NCBI GenBank assembly: GCA_016801845.1
Contig: CM028907.1
Location: 25,045,950-25,109,949, forward strand
Direction of reading: 5' to 3'
Length of the DNA stretch: 64,000 nucleotides
Source: Polydactylus sextarius
Taxonomy: Eukaryota; Chordata; Actinopteri; Polynemidae
In this document: in pieces, positions 25,060 through 37,269 of the stretch
Position numbering within the stretch: position 1 is the first letter of the stretch
How the letters are laid out: the number at the start of each line of letters is the position of its first letter
Program-made: the position numbers and the translations under genes
The notes under the pieces: model-generated
Database searches by the model: none
What the model saw: the letters and a program-made list of their open reading frames with translations, nothing else
Told to the model about the DNA's origin: nothing

Positions 25060-25352
25060 CGTTCTAACTGTGGCTGGTACCAGAACTGAGGCATAAAAAT
25101 GAAATTTGGAGACATTAGACGTAGGACTGTATCAAATGCTTTATGCAAAATTGAAAATTCAGCTCCAATGACTCTTCCCTTTTCAAGCCTAAATTTGATA
25201 TGCTCTATTAGGTCTAAGGTGGCAGTTATTTCTGGAGTTTTGAGAACAACAACAAGTTGTCCTAAAAAACTATTTATCGGAACGTAAACTGTTTTTCCGC
25301 AGGGTAGGGTGCGATTAATCCACTGGCATGCTGGGAAATTTTCACTGAACAC
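25060..25352 (-). mobile_element. LINE reverse-transcriptase fragment
   Basis: The minus-strand frame reads EITATLDLIEHIKFRLEKGR then AEFSILHKAFDTVLR. This resembles the ...TAVLDLVE.I...L..G...GVFLDLSKAFDTV region containing the first catalytic aspartate of LINE reverse transcriptases. Here F(L/I)DL is changed to FSIL, so that aspartate appears lost. It is a short, diverged fragment; the family is not determined. Confidence 0.45.
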
Positions 25353-28300
25353 CGTCTGAGCACTGTAAAATCACAAAGTCATTGACATTATCCAGAAAAT
25401 GTAAGGTAAAGTTGTGTTTGATACACTAAATTAATGAGGAGCCACTGAATTGTCATCCTCCGAATCGAGATTAGCTTTAGTATTTAGTAAAGTCATTCCA
25501 CGTTAGGGAAAACTACTGTCATCTTTGTTATCTACTGTGTATGACTCCTTTAAATTAAAAAGGGTCTTCATTCAACAATACTTCTGCCTGGGAGGAGGTG
25601 ATGTAAGACTGAATTGAAATTTTCAGTCCTGCTGTTTTGTCACAACACAGTGCAGCATGTTGTTTTGCTATTTGTTGACATATGCTAGTGTATGCACTTA
25701 TCTCATAAATAATGTGAGGTTAGAATAAAAATGAGTGTGGAGAGCCTCAGTCTGGCACGTATGGCAAAAGGCTGTGGAGCTAGTAATAGCAGCAGGCATG
25801 TGGGAGTGTTTAATGGAGAGTGGAGTAATTTGCGCTTTTTAATGATGATTAGAGGAGGAAATTGGCTCAGATTTACAGTGTCACTCACCACTGAGACAGA
25901 GGAGTGAGAAAATAGAATAAAGGCCTCTAGATAGTCTCAAACTCACACACTTATGTGTGTGTCTGTGCACAAGTGTGAGAGAGAGAGAGAGAGAGACCCG
26001 TGACATACGACTGACCGACCCCCTCCCACGCACCTCCACACCTCCACTTCCAGGAAATGTATCACTTAAACCAACTGCAGCTCAGCTCACACAACCTAAT
26101 GAATCTGGACTCAATTTTACGCCTAGCTGCCCCTCCAACTAACACACACACTCACTCTGACACACTCTGACATTCTGTTTCTTTTACACACACACACACA
26201 CACACACACATACACAAACACTTAAATACCGATAGCTTGATAATGGACTTTCTAATGTAAAGAGGAAATTGTAAAGGTGTTACTATGTACTGATTGGCAC
26301 TAAGAGTCTTCTCTCATCTTTTCCGTCTTGTCATCAACACTTTATTTCCCTTTTGATCTCTCCATTATCCTGTAACAAAACCTGACAACGTTGACTCCTC
26401 ATAACCTTTTATCTTGTTATTCTACATGTCCTCACATCATGCGTTTTTCTCCTTTGCTCATTGCACTATTTTTTTTTTTTTTTTCAAAAATTCAAGCATA
26501 GAAATAAAAAGAATTAATGATGGTATTTACAGATTTATTTACAGGCATGTTTACAAAAATATACAGGATCCTATCAAGGCTTTTAATGCAAGACAGTTTG
26601 CTACTCTCAGACTTTTTGGGAGGTCATTGTATTTATTCAGTTTGACAATAGCTATGTCCCAATTAGAATATATCCTTCAGAGGGCCCTGTTCAACCAAGG
26701 CTGGGCTGACATAAATGGTCTGCCACGGTCTACATAGGCTACAGCCAAATAAAATGAGATGGTCTAGCCTACGGAGCAATTGCCATTTATATCATTTCTG
26801 TCCCTGGGATATTTATGTCACATGCTGCTCCTGTTACCTACAGCAACAGTAGCCTGTTTACTACCGTTACTATAAATTTTCGTTATGCTCATAAAATTGT
26901 ATAACTAAAACCTATCACTCCAGTGCTGCTTCTGCTACTCCAGTCATGGCGCCTATCACCTAACACATCACCAGTTTTAGTCAGCTAACGCTGTACTTGT
27001 TCTTTTCTCCAATACAAGAAAAACCCAGTAACATCAAAACTTTTTGATCACTGCCAGAGTTTGTGGGTGTAAATGACAATAAAGAGGTTCCGAAGCTGGG
27101 TGCGCATGACTCTTCAAAAAAATGTTGTGAAAGTTTTAAAGCTGTGTGTCATTATTTACATGTTAATTGCAAATATTTCAGACAAAAACTCTTCAATCTG
27201 TTGAAAACAAGCTGAACTGGTCGCCACCACCTCCACTGGGGTTTGAGTGAAAAGCTCTTGAAAGTGGTTATAAAAAAATGACATTTAGTATAAAATCACT
27301 CAAACAATTGTGATCAGAGACAACAGCTTGAGAGGAGAGCACAACCAGTCTGTTATGTTTTACACAAACAGTACAAAATATTTCCCTTATACACACATAC
27401 ACATACACACACATCATGTCACATACATTCTGTAATTCTGAGGATGAGCTGTGCAGCAGTTTTTTGGTGTGGAGCTGGGGCATGCATTTCTCCATTAAGA
27501 TATGTAAATTCATAATCTCTAAAAAGCCAAGCCCATTTTACATCCATTTCTGTCTGTCATTCAAACATTTCATTTTCATTTTCCCCTTCTATTGAGCTTT
27601 TTCCTCTGTCTCGTGGTTTTGTACATCTGTCTTTCTGGTCTGTCACCCTCTTCCCCTCTGCCTCTATCCAAACTAGCAAAGGGACAGAGACTTGTTTCAT
27701 CCCCAAAGGCCAATTACAGGCATAATTACCATCAGAGAATTAGAGTAAAAGATTAGATTACAGAGTGTGTTTCACTTTTCATTTCTTTTCTTTTTGCATT
27801 GTTCCTCTACACTCTTTACTTTTCTCATTATTATAGAATTGGAGAAGAAAGAAAATTAGAGAGCTAAAAAAACAATATGGAAAAATCTGCAAGAGGCTGC
27901 ATGATTAGTTTTATGGTTGATAAATAAGTTTTTGTATGAAATAGTGCTTTTCAGCACTTTCACAGAGCCCAAGGTGATTATCGGCTTTTGTCTCTCTAAC
28001 AAGCCAAAAGAAAGTATTTTTGCAATTTGATAAATGAATCAATATCAATATAACAACATATCGAGTGACAGGCTGTTTGTATGGAAGAAGCTATACAGAA
28101 TTATCCCTGGAGTCTGCAGCTTCTCTTGGCTTTATGGAGCTTTATGACTGTGGCACCATATCTTTTCCTAGCACCAAATAGCAGACACACATTGTTAGCA
28201 ACTAGCTGGTGAATGTAATTGAGCATTTAGTAGAAAAGAGAGCAAGATATTAGCTAGATATTTATCTTGGTCTAGCCTCTCCTCTCACCAACAAAACAGT

Positions 28301-29019
28301 GCTGGTCAGGCTGAGTGATAATGGAGGCCCAAATGCGATCAAGACCTCAGCTGGAACTAAACAATTTTTCTTAATGTTAAACTCTTCGTGTTGTTATTAA
28401 TGTTGTTGTAACAATGTTGACCTGTAGTAGCAAGCATGCATCATCAAGGAGTAGAGTTTTGTTTGTTTTTTTGTTTTTATCATTATTTGTTGTGGATTTT
28501 TGCCTTTAACGATAGAGACAGTGTAGAGAGATGGGAGCACATGCAAGAAAGCTTGTGTAGATGGGGATTTGTTAGCATTAGCAATTTAGCTACTAACCAC
28601 TTGGTAGCTGTAATGTGCAGAAGACAATTATCACCGGCCCAATTTTTAAATTAATGCAAAGCGCCACAGTCTGGTTAGTTTCTGAGAGACACTGTCTCCT
28701 CTGCTGTTTGTTAACTTGTTCATAGTTTGAGTCGCTATTTTCTAGTGAGTCTCTGTGTTGCGGTTGCATCTCTCCAGGTCACTGGTGTGTGCAAGAGAAG
28801 AAGCTCTGATTCATTTGGGGAGAAGACGTTTGACGTCACCTGTCCGTTTAGGCCCCTGGGGTCTAAACCAACAGGTGGTTTTCTTTTTCTAGAGAAAAAA
28901 TACTGTCTTGGGCAATACAGTATATATTGTCTTAACCTGGTCTTCTTCTCCTTTTTCCCCCACCCTAGACTCTTTCCACTTTCTCCTCCCTTTTCTCTCA
29001 CTTTTTTTTTTTTTTTTTT
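25353..29019. other. Intergenic sequence with candidate conserved stretches
   Basis: No gene supported. Short GA and CA repeats lie at about 25978-25996 and 26182-26210. About 26645-26740 has a TATGTCCCAATT start typical of some hAT-derived fish repeats. Unique, homeodomain-site-containing patches lie near 25720-25890 and 27680-27760. Confidence 0.45.
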
Positions 29020-29192
29020 GCCTTCCACCGTCCACTCTGAGTCTGGTTCTGTTGGAGGTTTCTCTCTATTGTCACCAAGAGCTTGCTTACCGTGGGAATT
29101 GTTGGGTTTTTCTATTCTATAATGTAAAGTGCCTTGAGATAAATGTTTTTATGATTTTGTACTATATGAATAAATTAAATGAATTAAATTGA
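29020..29192 (+). mobile_element. L2/Maui-like LINE 3' tail (copy 2)
   Basis: It begins CCTTCCACCGTCCACTCTGA and continues GTCTGGTTCTGTTGGAGGTT and GTGCCTTGAGATAAATG. It ends in the characteristic tail AATTAAATGAATTAAATTGA, the short tandem repeat typical of L2-type 3' ends. It lacks the CTGTTAAAAGGGAG block present in copies 1 and 3. Confidence 0.75.
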
Positions 29193-29356
29193 ATCCTGTT
29201 TACATTGCTCCCAAGTGGCCTCAAAGGTCTGTTGTTATAGATTTAGTAAATTTTCTAAATTGATGACTAATGAATGAACAAGCTGCTCATTTTTAATAAT
29301 TTTCAATAAGGATATTAAGTTTAAACCCATACTTATGTGTGTCTAACAATAGAACA

Positions 29357-29410
<54 letters not shown>

Positions 29411-29770
29411 CACTCACATACACATGTATTGATTGACTGGGCAAACCTTCAATAAAGCTTCCCCCTTCTGTGGCCGTTTACCCACCTCCAACAAACACAG
29501 ACACGTATACTGCATAATTGCCAGGCCAACCACACACATAAACACACACATCCAAAGACACTTACACATTCTCTGTAGCTCCAACACAACAAGCTTAGCA
29601 TTATGGTATTTGATAGAGTGAGGAGGAAAGCTCAATTCTGGTCCTTTGGCACCCTGGAATTTGGAACCTGTCCCTGCTCTTTGGCTATCCTCTGTCATCT
29701 CTGGCTTGCCAACTCTGTTGTTCTGTTTCTTTTACACACGTGCACTAACACACACACACACACACACGAG

Positions 29771-29809
<39 letters not shown>

Positions 29810-29987
29810 CATGCCAACTGTTATCCAACTGTTGTCCAAGCCAGAATGACCATGTGTTGTTGTATCCTTCTAATGTCTCCATCATAACAGCAGCTCTTCT
29901 AATAGCACTTGATCACTTCCATGACACAACACATCTCAGCTGAAGTCCTCCCAATTCTCCTCTGATATTCAAATAAATAGCGGGCAG

Positions 29988-30028
<41 letters not shown>

Positions 30029-30352
30029 CTAGAATCAACACAATAATTGAAATATTCTCAACCTGATTAGGTCGGGCCTGCTGGCTGGGTCGGTTGCTAG
30101 TGCTCCCTGGTTGCTAAGGGGAGTAAATCATCTGGCATTATATGATTTCTGTTCCAGATATGAAGCCGTTACCGTGGCGATTAAATGTCTTGCAGCTTAG
30201 ACACCTTGGAGGGGGGTTAAGTTGAGGAGGGAGGCACGAGAGGAGGGCAGGAGAAGCCCCTTGTGAGAAAGAAATATGAGAAAAGGTGAGAATGATAATA
30301 CTTAAATACAGTAATACAGTGTGCGTGAGTGTGTGTCTGTATGTGTCTGGGA

Positions 30353-30424
<72 letters not shown>

Positions 30425-31264
30425 AGAGAGAATAACAGAGTAATAAGGATGAAATGTTTTCCTTCACTACCATGTCTCAGCTGACTATTATTTCCTCCTG
30501 AGGACTGACAGGTTAGTTTGTGTGTATATGTGCACATGTGTGACAGTGACATGCTTATGTTAGCATGCATGCACACTGTTTCTGATGGGGCTGACATGCA
30601 TCTTGGTGTGTGTATGTGTGCATGCTCTGGAGTTGTTTGTGTTGCATTGATATAGCGATGTCTACAAAGTCACAGCGAGGGCATGAGGATCCACCCACCA
30701 GTGGGAGCTGTGGGCGTCTTCAAATGTTTATAAAACACAAACTGCATCAAGTACTCCCATTGGAACACATTTTGTTCAGAGCAGAAAAAGCTGAGCAGAG
30801 AAACAAGAAAAGACAGTGTGAAGCAGAACAACTGTTATTTAGACGCCATTTGATACTTTTTCATTTTTTAAATGTAATTAAATATTCAGTGTTTTCATGA
30901 AAATATTGCAATGTATATTATTATTATATCAAGTAAAATTACTAATTATTTGAGTATTTGATAAGCTTAAAGCTGATATATGATTTGACTTCAAATAATA
31001 TTCTTTTATTGTAGAAAGATGACAAAATGTCCACGTATTTGTATCAAGGAGTATCAAGATTTGTCTGTAGCATCAACATCTGTCACAATCAAAAATTAGT
31101 CAGATTCAGATGTGCTGTTTTAAAAAACACACAACGTGCTAGTGTGGGCACTTACACTGTGTAGGCTGCACACTGACAGAGAGCTGGTGGCTACTGTTTG
31201 ATCTACAAGTGTAAATTACTCAGTCTAAAAGCAGGTAATTTGTGCTTAAGCAAATGTTGTGTGC
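29193..31264. other. Microsatellite-rich intergenic sequence
   Basis: It holds CA tracts at about 29356-29402, 29751-29808 and 29990-30026, and a GT then GA tract at 30354-30420. Between the repeats, 30060-30180 is unique and contains repeated GGTTGCTA half-sites resembling RFX sites. No gene was seen. Confidence 0.6.
30354..30420. repeat. Compound GT/GA microsatellite
   Basis: A GT run passes directly into about 26 GA units. The sequence is pure in the GA part. Confidence 0.9.
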
Positions 31265-31400
31265 ACACACAGTGATCCTGACCTTTGACCACTGACCACC
31301 AAAATCTAATAATTTATTTCTGTGAGTTCACATTAATGTTTGAACCAAAAAGGATGTTTTTTTAGATGCTGCGAGAAGAATGTGAGAATGTGAGCAAACG
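31265..31400 (+). repeat. Interspersed repeat with GACCTTTGACCAC core (copy 3 of 3)
   Basis: GATCCTGACCTTTGACCACT followed by ACCACCAAAATCTAATAATT and TGTGAGTTCACATTAATG aligns in order with copies at 15695 and 24830. GACCACT/GACCACC is duplicated in this copy. Confidence 0.5.
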
Positions 31401-33718
31401 GCAATCTGATAAAATAATGCCTCCAGTCATGGCTGTTGCTGATGTAGAGACATTGTTTTCAGTGATGATATACTAAGGCTGTCAGCATTAATGTATTAAT
31501 CTCTGCGATTACTATGGCCAAGATTAACACAATAAAATAATTTTATGCAGTTAATTTGCGTAAGTTTGTTTACTTCTGGTGTGCGCTGAACTCTGACACG
31601 AAAGCCGCAACTATCTGCACGAAAACTGTCACTGACCTGTTGTCAGTCAGAGAGGAGAGGTGGAGAGACGGTAGATGACGATGGACAAAGCAATCCTTCA
31701 CCGTTATTCCCTTATTTGAATTGCTTGAAGTAGTATTTCCATACACTGACGAGACTGTGGCGTCCAGTCATAGTCTATTTTGTTTGACTGTACTTTCAAA
31801 ATTGGGCCAGTGATAATTGTGGTGGAGTGCATGCTAAACACTGCTCTTGATGGTGCGCTCATTACTACAGGACATGTGCTCTTTTGCACTCAGCCCTAGT
31901 TATTGTGATTGTTGGTCACTGATGCACTGCCAGTGCATCAGTGCCACTGCCTACACATTTACTACAGACAACTTTCACAACAAGGTCTCAGGTCCTATGT
32001 GTTGTATATCATGCACTCAAAAAATTTATTTGCACCTAGTCCTGAAAACTGTAAATGTCATTTGTTGGAGACAGGTTTGATTTTTATATGCAAGACAACC
32101 AAGCACTTGTGCACATTATACAGTGAATCTTTTAGTCATTATGACTGATTTTTATTGAGTATCAGAACAGCTGCTGTAAGCATTCTCTCCTCTGTTGTGT
32201 ATTCTAACCTCTCACAGGCCACATGAAGCCAGCAAGCCCTGCCTGGTAGGCATTACAGCAATAAGTGCTTGTATTAGAATGTAGCTGTCTATGGCTGGGT
32301 CTTTCCGCTCCTCTTCATTGTGCTGTATGTGTGTGTGCACAGCAAAGTGTTTCTAAGGGCACTGAACATTGTTGAGTAATGTAAAGCTACTTGAGCACTC
32401 AGATGAAGAGATAAAAATGAAAGAGGAGAGGAAACAATTGTGTACCACTCGCAGCACTCCATATGAAGAGGCTCCAAACCAGTTTTGTGTCAAGCACCCG
32501 TATAGTTCTGTGTTTGATTACGGACCCCTTTGTTGGATAAAAACTTTAGACCAGGTCTGAACATTGTGTCATGATATTAGTGGATGGGTTGCTTGTAGTC
32601 TGATGCGCCATGGCCATAGAAGCTCGTAGCAGTGTGGTGTTCAAGTGCAATTTTTTGTTTTGTTTGGTTTTTTGAGGACTGAATCTTCACACAGTATATG
32701 ATATGGTATATAATACAGCTATAGTTAGAAACAACTATGATTGGCCACAAATGTGTATAAAATAAAATCACAGAAACAAGGAAGTGTGAATATGTGAGCT
32801 GGTTCTTGATGCCCAGCAACTGCAAAACTTTTCTTAGTCAACATGCTTGTTAACGTGCTGACCCTCCACACATCAGTTGCTCAGTGCTATTGGAAATTAA
32901 TGGACTTGAATTTACTTGTTGATTATGCTGTTTCCAGAAAATATTTGGTTTCCAAAATGTTTGGAATTGCCAGTCAGGAAGGTGCTACAAAAAATTGAAA
33001 TATAATTAAGTTACTGTCAATTAAAAAGTTTTGTGTAGCTTTTCCACCAACAGAAAGAGAAAGATGGCATGTTAACATTAATAGACATTAATACCATTTG
33101 GGTTACATACGCTGTGAATGATAAAAATGATGAACATCAAACTAAACCCAACTAAACTAAACCCACCCCCAGTCTCTCTGCCAGCATTTGAGTTTTGAGT
33201 AAACAACTGGAGTAAACAACTACATCTCCCAGGATGCTTTGTGAGCAGTTCAAAGGTCAAAAATAGACTTTTCCTAGATGGTAATGGGCTGTGATTGGAT
33301 GACATCTGAGCTAGCATTTGTGAGTAAAAAAAAAGGCTAATAAGGCAGCTCTGTCTGCTGGGTGGTGATATTCCATTACATCGGAGGGTGGAGGTGGTGT
33401 TATTCAAATATCCCTTTAAATTGGACTGTTTAAGCACAGGGTTTCTAACACTATTGAATTTACTATTTAAGCTTTTTTTTTTTTTTTTTTTTTTATCAAA
33501 CTCACCAAACAGATATTCAAAAACCATCAAAAAAAAAATTCATAATAGGAGACCTTTAAAATTTTTCTTTAAAAGTTTTGACTTGATTAAAACCAACGAC
33601 ATATATAAAGATGGAGATATGCCTCTACTGACCCTCCCACACTGCAAAAAATTAAGCCCCCAAATGAAAGTGCCACTGATACAACTGCTCACTTAACCAA
33701 TCTCAGGTCAATCTCATC
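31401..33718. other. Intergenic sequence with hAT-like and DNA-element relics
   Basis: About 31470-31560 begins AAGGCTGTCAGCATTAATGT, like the left end of a common vertebrate hAT family. A 27-bp palindrome lies at 31917-31943. About 33530-33562 ends CATAATAGGAGACCTTTAA, like the end of a fish DNA transposon family. None is complete enough to annotate further. T runs lie at 33473-33494. Confidence 0.4.
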
Positions 33719-33958
33719 TGGGGAGCCTGTAGCTCAGGAGGTAGAGAGGGGAGGTTGGTGGTTTAAATTTCCAGCTCCTTCAGTCCGTAGGTTGAAGGGC
33801 CCTTGGGCAAAATACTCAGTACTGCTACAAATTGCCCTCAATGGCTGTTCCTGTAGTGTATGAATGTGACTAGAAAAGCATATATAGTGAGTGTGTGTGT
33901 GAATGGTTGTGTGTGACATGTAGTGAAAAGTGCTTTGAGTGACTAGAAAAAACTGTGT
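33719..33958 (+). mobile_element. tRNA-derived SINE (second family)
   Basis: The segment reads GGGGAGCCTGTAGCTCAGGA, with an A-box-like TAGCTCAGGAGG. A degraded B box TGGTTTAAATTTCC follows. It then matches a well-known teleost SINE body: GTAGGTTGAAGGGCCCTTGG, GTGTATGAATGTGAC, GTGTGAATGGTTGTG and AGTGCTTTGAGTGACTAGAA. Target duplications and the A tail are not clear, so it is older than the SINE at 12847. Confidence 0.75.
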
Positions 33959-34851
33959 GTAGTGTAGTTCTCTCACCATCATAATGTCTTGCTTAATTTC
34001 TATAGCATCAAAAATAATTTAATCCAAATTTTGAGGAATGAATACTCAAATAAACATCAGTGTGATAATAACTCATTTGTGACAGACAATAAGTGACAGA
34101 AACCTTTGAGAAAAACATGTTCAACATGAAACACAAAAATCAAATTTTTTTTGTGAATATGATGATGAATAAAATAAATAAGGGCATAAATAAATGAGTG
34201 CATAAATACATAAATAATTTAAATTGAAAATGGATTCTCATGTATTAAAACAGACTGACTAGTTTACACTCTTATGTTACAAAGATTACCCAGATGGTAC
34301 AAGAAGCAGTAATACTATGGAGCCAAAATGAATGGAAGCATGTCCAATCTGGCAACACTGATACAATATGATTTCTATTAGAAATTATATTTGCATAACA
34401 TTAAAGTTTATCTCTAGAAACACGAAAGCAGTTGACTTCCATGTCAGTGCATTTTCTCATTTTATACTCTTCTACATACCTACATCGGTAGAAAAAGGTT
34501 GAACAGCTCTTACTTTTCTGATATGTTGCAGGTCTGTCGACTATCAATACAGCAGCTGTGTTCCACAAAGTGGCTTGTTTTACTTTCTTCCATTTATATA
34601 ATATTAGTCACACTTTAGAGGTAGTTGGTAACTGCAGTGAAAACGATCATAGTGTGTTTCTGGCATACACTACACTACTCTAATTGCCTTAAACGTGTTT
34701 CTCTCCTCAACCAGTCAATACGCCTGCAGACTGTGTGTATGTGTGTGTGTGTTCCACTGGTCAATAAACCGTGTTTTAAGAAGCAATTGGTTGTTTTTCT
34801 TCAACTTGACACGTTAAAGCAGTCACACTTTAGGTAAACACACAGAGATCG

Positions 34852-34885
<34 letters not shown>

Positions 34886-35689
34886 CATACACACACACTA
34901 CAAGGTATTGATCCTGTCCTGTTTTCAACTTATTTTCCTCTTACTACCCCTCAGAGCTCAATCACACTTGCTGATGAGCATGGAGAGTCTCTTAAATCAC
35001 CAACCCACATGGAAACACAAACATTTATTCATAAGTGCGGACACATACATAAACGGACTGGGAGACAAAGGACCGTCGTGAAACAGTACTTGTCTTGACC
35101 CAAATCAAAAACAGTTAATGGAAAATGTCCACTGATTGCTTGAACAATTTCCTTTTAAAGCCACTCTCACTCATTTGGTGTATTGGCTTTTGCTTCCATT
35201 CGATTATGTTGGTGTCAACCTGATTTAATTGGTTCACGGTTTGAGTTGTTTGAATTCCACCTATTCCAGTGATGTCTGCATCAGTAGAAAGAAACAACTA
35301 GTGATGCTGTAAGTGTCCATGTGTTACTGGTAAACAAAATGGTGATACTAGATGTTGTGAATTCCTAAAATGATAAATACTGTGCTGACATTCTACTGCT
35401 ACATAAGTTTACAAATTAGAAATATATTATGTTATATTATATATCGACCATGGCACTCTACCAAAAGAGATTTTTAATCTTAATTAGGTTTATTCCTGGT
35501 GAAATAAAAGATAAAGCAACATTATGTAGATTTGCTTAAATTTGCTTGTGAGGTCCCACTACAGGAGATAAATGGTATTGCCTGTAACAACTGTTGTAAA
35601 ATCTGCATCTCAGTAATATGCATGCTTTTGTCAACTATACCAGCTGTTGTAAGAGAGGTCTGTGAAGGTTCTCACTTATCCTGGTCATC
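33959..35689. other. Intergenic sequence, CA repeat
   Basis: No gene recognised. A CA tract lies at 34852-34878. The sequence is otherwise AT-rich and unstructured. Confidence 0.5.
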
Positions 35690-36890
35690 AAATCCAATGT
35701 AGTTGAATCTGAGGCAGCTGGACTGACTGTAGGTTCTTGAAGATGTTTCCCCTCCTCCAGGAGGATTCTTCAGTTCTGATGTAAATAAAATGTGTCCTCT
35801 GGGTGTGGACACCAGAGAGATCTAATGTTCACAAGTGTATTAATGACAGTTGTTGCTGAGTAGAAGTAGTTTTGATGTTGGTTGTTAGGATCATTAAGTA
35901 TCGTTAGGATCATTCTACCATTTCTTGAATGACAGTTGTTAAAGGCACCTGAGGTTAAGGCCTTATTTACATGAGAATGACACCAAGATTAATAATATAG
36001 TAATTATGTTTTTATTTATTTATTTATTTATTTTTATCAGATGACAACACAGCTGTGGTTAGAGGTGTGAAGGATCTTTGTGTGATGTCACTGACTAAGT
36101 GTACCTTTCCCTTCAGATGTAGGTAGACTGCTGAGTCCTGTCCTGATTCGATGGCTCTTCTGTATTGTGCCATGCACTTGTCCAGAGTTTGTTTGATGTA
36201 GAGATCCTTGCAGTCCTTCGGCAGTAGATGGCATGGACCAAGTTGCTCTTCTTGGTGTGTGATATTGGACTGTTGGAATGAACCAGTCTCTGTCTGAGTG
36301 CATTGCCGGATTTGAAGAACACAGGAATCTGATGTTTGCTGAAGATCCTCGTGAGTCTCCCAGATACTTCCATCACATATGGGTTGACTATGTTGTTGCA
36401 CCAATCCTTCTCTTCTTTCCCATCCCTTGGGTTGGTGCTCCTCATCCTGGACCTCGTGGCAGCTTTCACAAAAATCCAGTACGCCTCTTCCTGTTCTCAG
36501 ACACTAGTTGATATATTGTCAGCTCTGTGTGGCAGAGTTTCGATGACTCTTAACTTGCTCCCAAAGGATGATGTGAGTCAAAAAGCAGGTAGTGGTCAGT
36601 GTGTGCGGGTTTCCTTTTTCCAATGTGAAGGCTCCTGTCTTCTTTAACGTGGGCCGAACACTCTAGGAATAGCAAAGTGTTGTCTATGACATCTTCCATA
36701 ATGAACTTGATGTTGCTGTCCATGGATCTGATGTGTTTGGTAAAGGCTTGCACTTCCTGGGTTGTGATCTTGACCCAGGTGTCCTCTAAGTACCTGCACC
36801 AGGGGGTGGGTGTTGTTCCTCTGAAGGTGTACAGGGACTGATGTTCCACTACTTCCATGAAGAGGGGACTGGCACCAAACAAAGTGACTA
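35690..36890 (-). mobile_element. Penelope-like element, degenerate reverse transcriptase and GIY-YIG end
   Basis: The minus strand encodes the end of a Penelope-type reverse transcriptase: GASPLFMEVVEH, then CRYLEDTWVKI (36803 downward) in place of the usual YVDD, then KRKPAHTDHYLLFDSHHPLG. The region before the endonuclease follows: VSGRLTRIFSKHQIPVFFKS and LRQRLVHSN. A GIY-YIG endonuclease relic has LVHAIYC and CKDLYIKQTLDK, where YIG has become YIK, and ESGQDSAVYLHLKGKVH. Frameshifts separate the parts. The 35738-35780 block (complement of AAGAATCCTCCTGGAGGAGG) matches the non-coding end seen in fish copies. The 5' part is missing. Confidence 0.75.
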
Positions 36891-37269
36891 TTCAAAAATA
36901 CTTTAAATTTATTTAAAATAAAAAAAACACTTGGAGTGGTCAGGAGTCAAACGCCCCAGAGTTTACTGTATACAACTAACCAGAGGACCCTTAAAGTGAA
37001 CTGAACCTAAACTGTGTTACATACAGTCGCCACTGAAAACAAAAAGACGATGAAACTTTGAAAATCCTTTGACCAACATGAAATAGCTCTTGAGGAGGTG
37101 TTCGACTCGTTTGACTTTGTGGTGATTTGATCCTGAGTTCAAATCACCCCGGACCATCACTTTAAGCATAATAATGTACTATTGTCCAAATAACCCAAAC
37201 TGTGGTGTCTACGTAGGTGGACACCAGGTCTTCGGGGGTTAAACAACTAGTTATTAAATCTTTATCCTC
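36891..37269. other. Spacer between Penelope-like element and LINE
   Basis: Unique or diverged sequence of unclear origin. No coding potential was recognised. Confidence 0.4.

Noticed and set aside
33719..33800. Possible tRNA gene on the plus strand
   Set aside because: The tRNA-like part is degraded and continues into a known SINE body.
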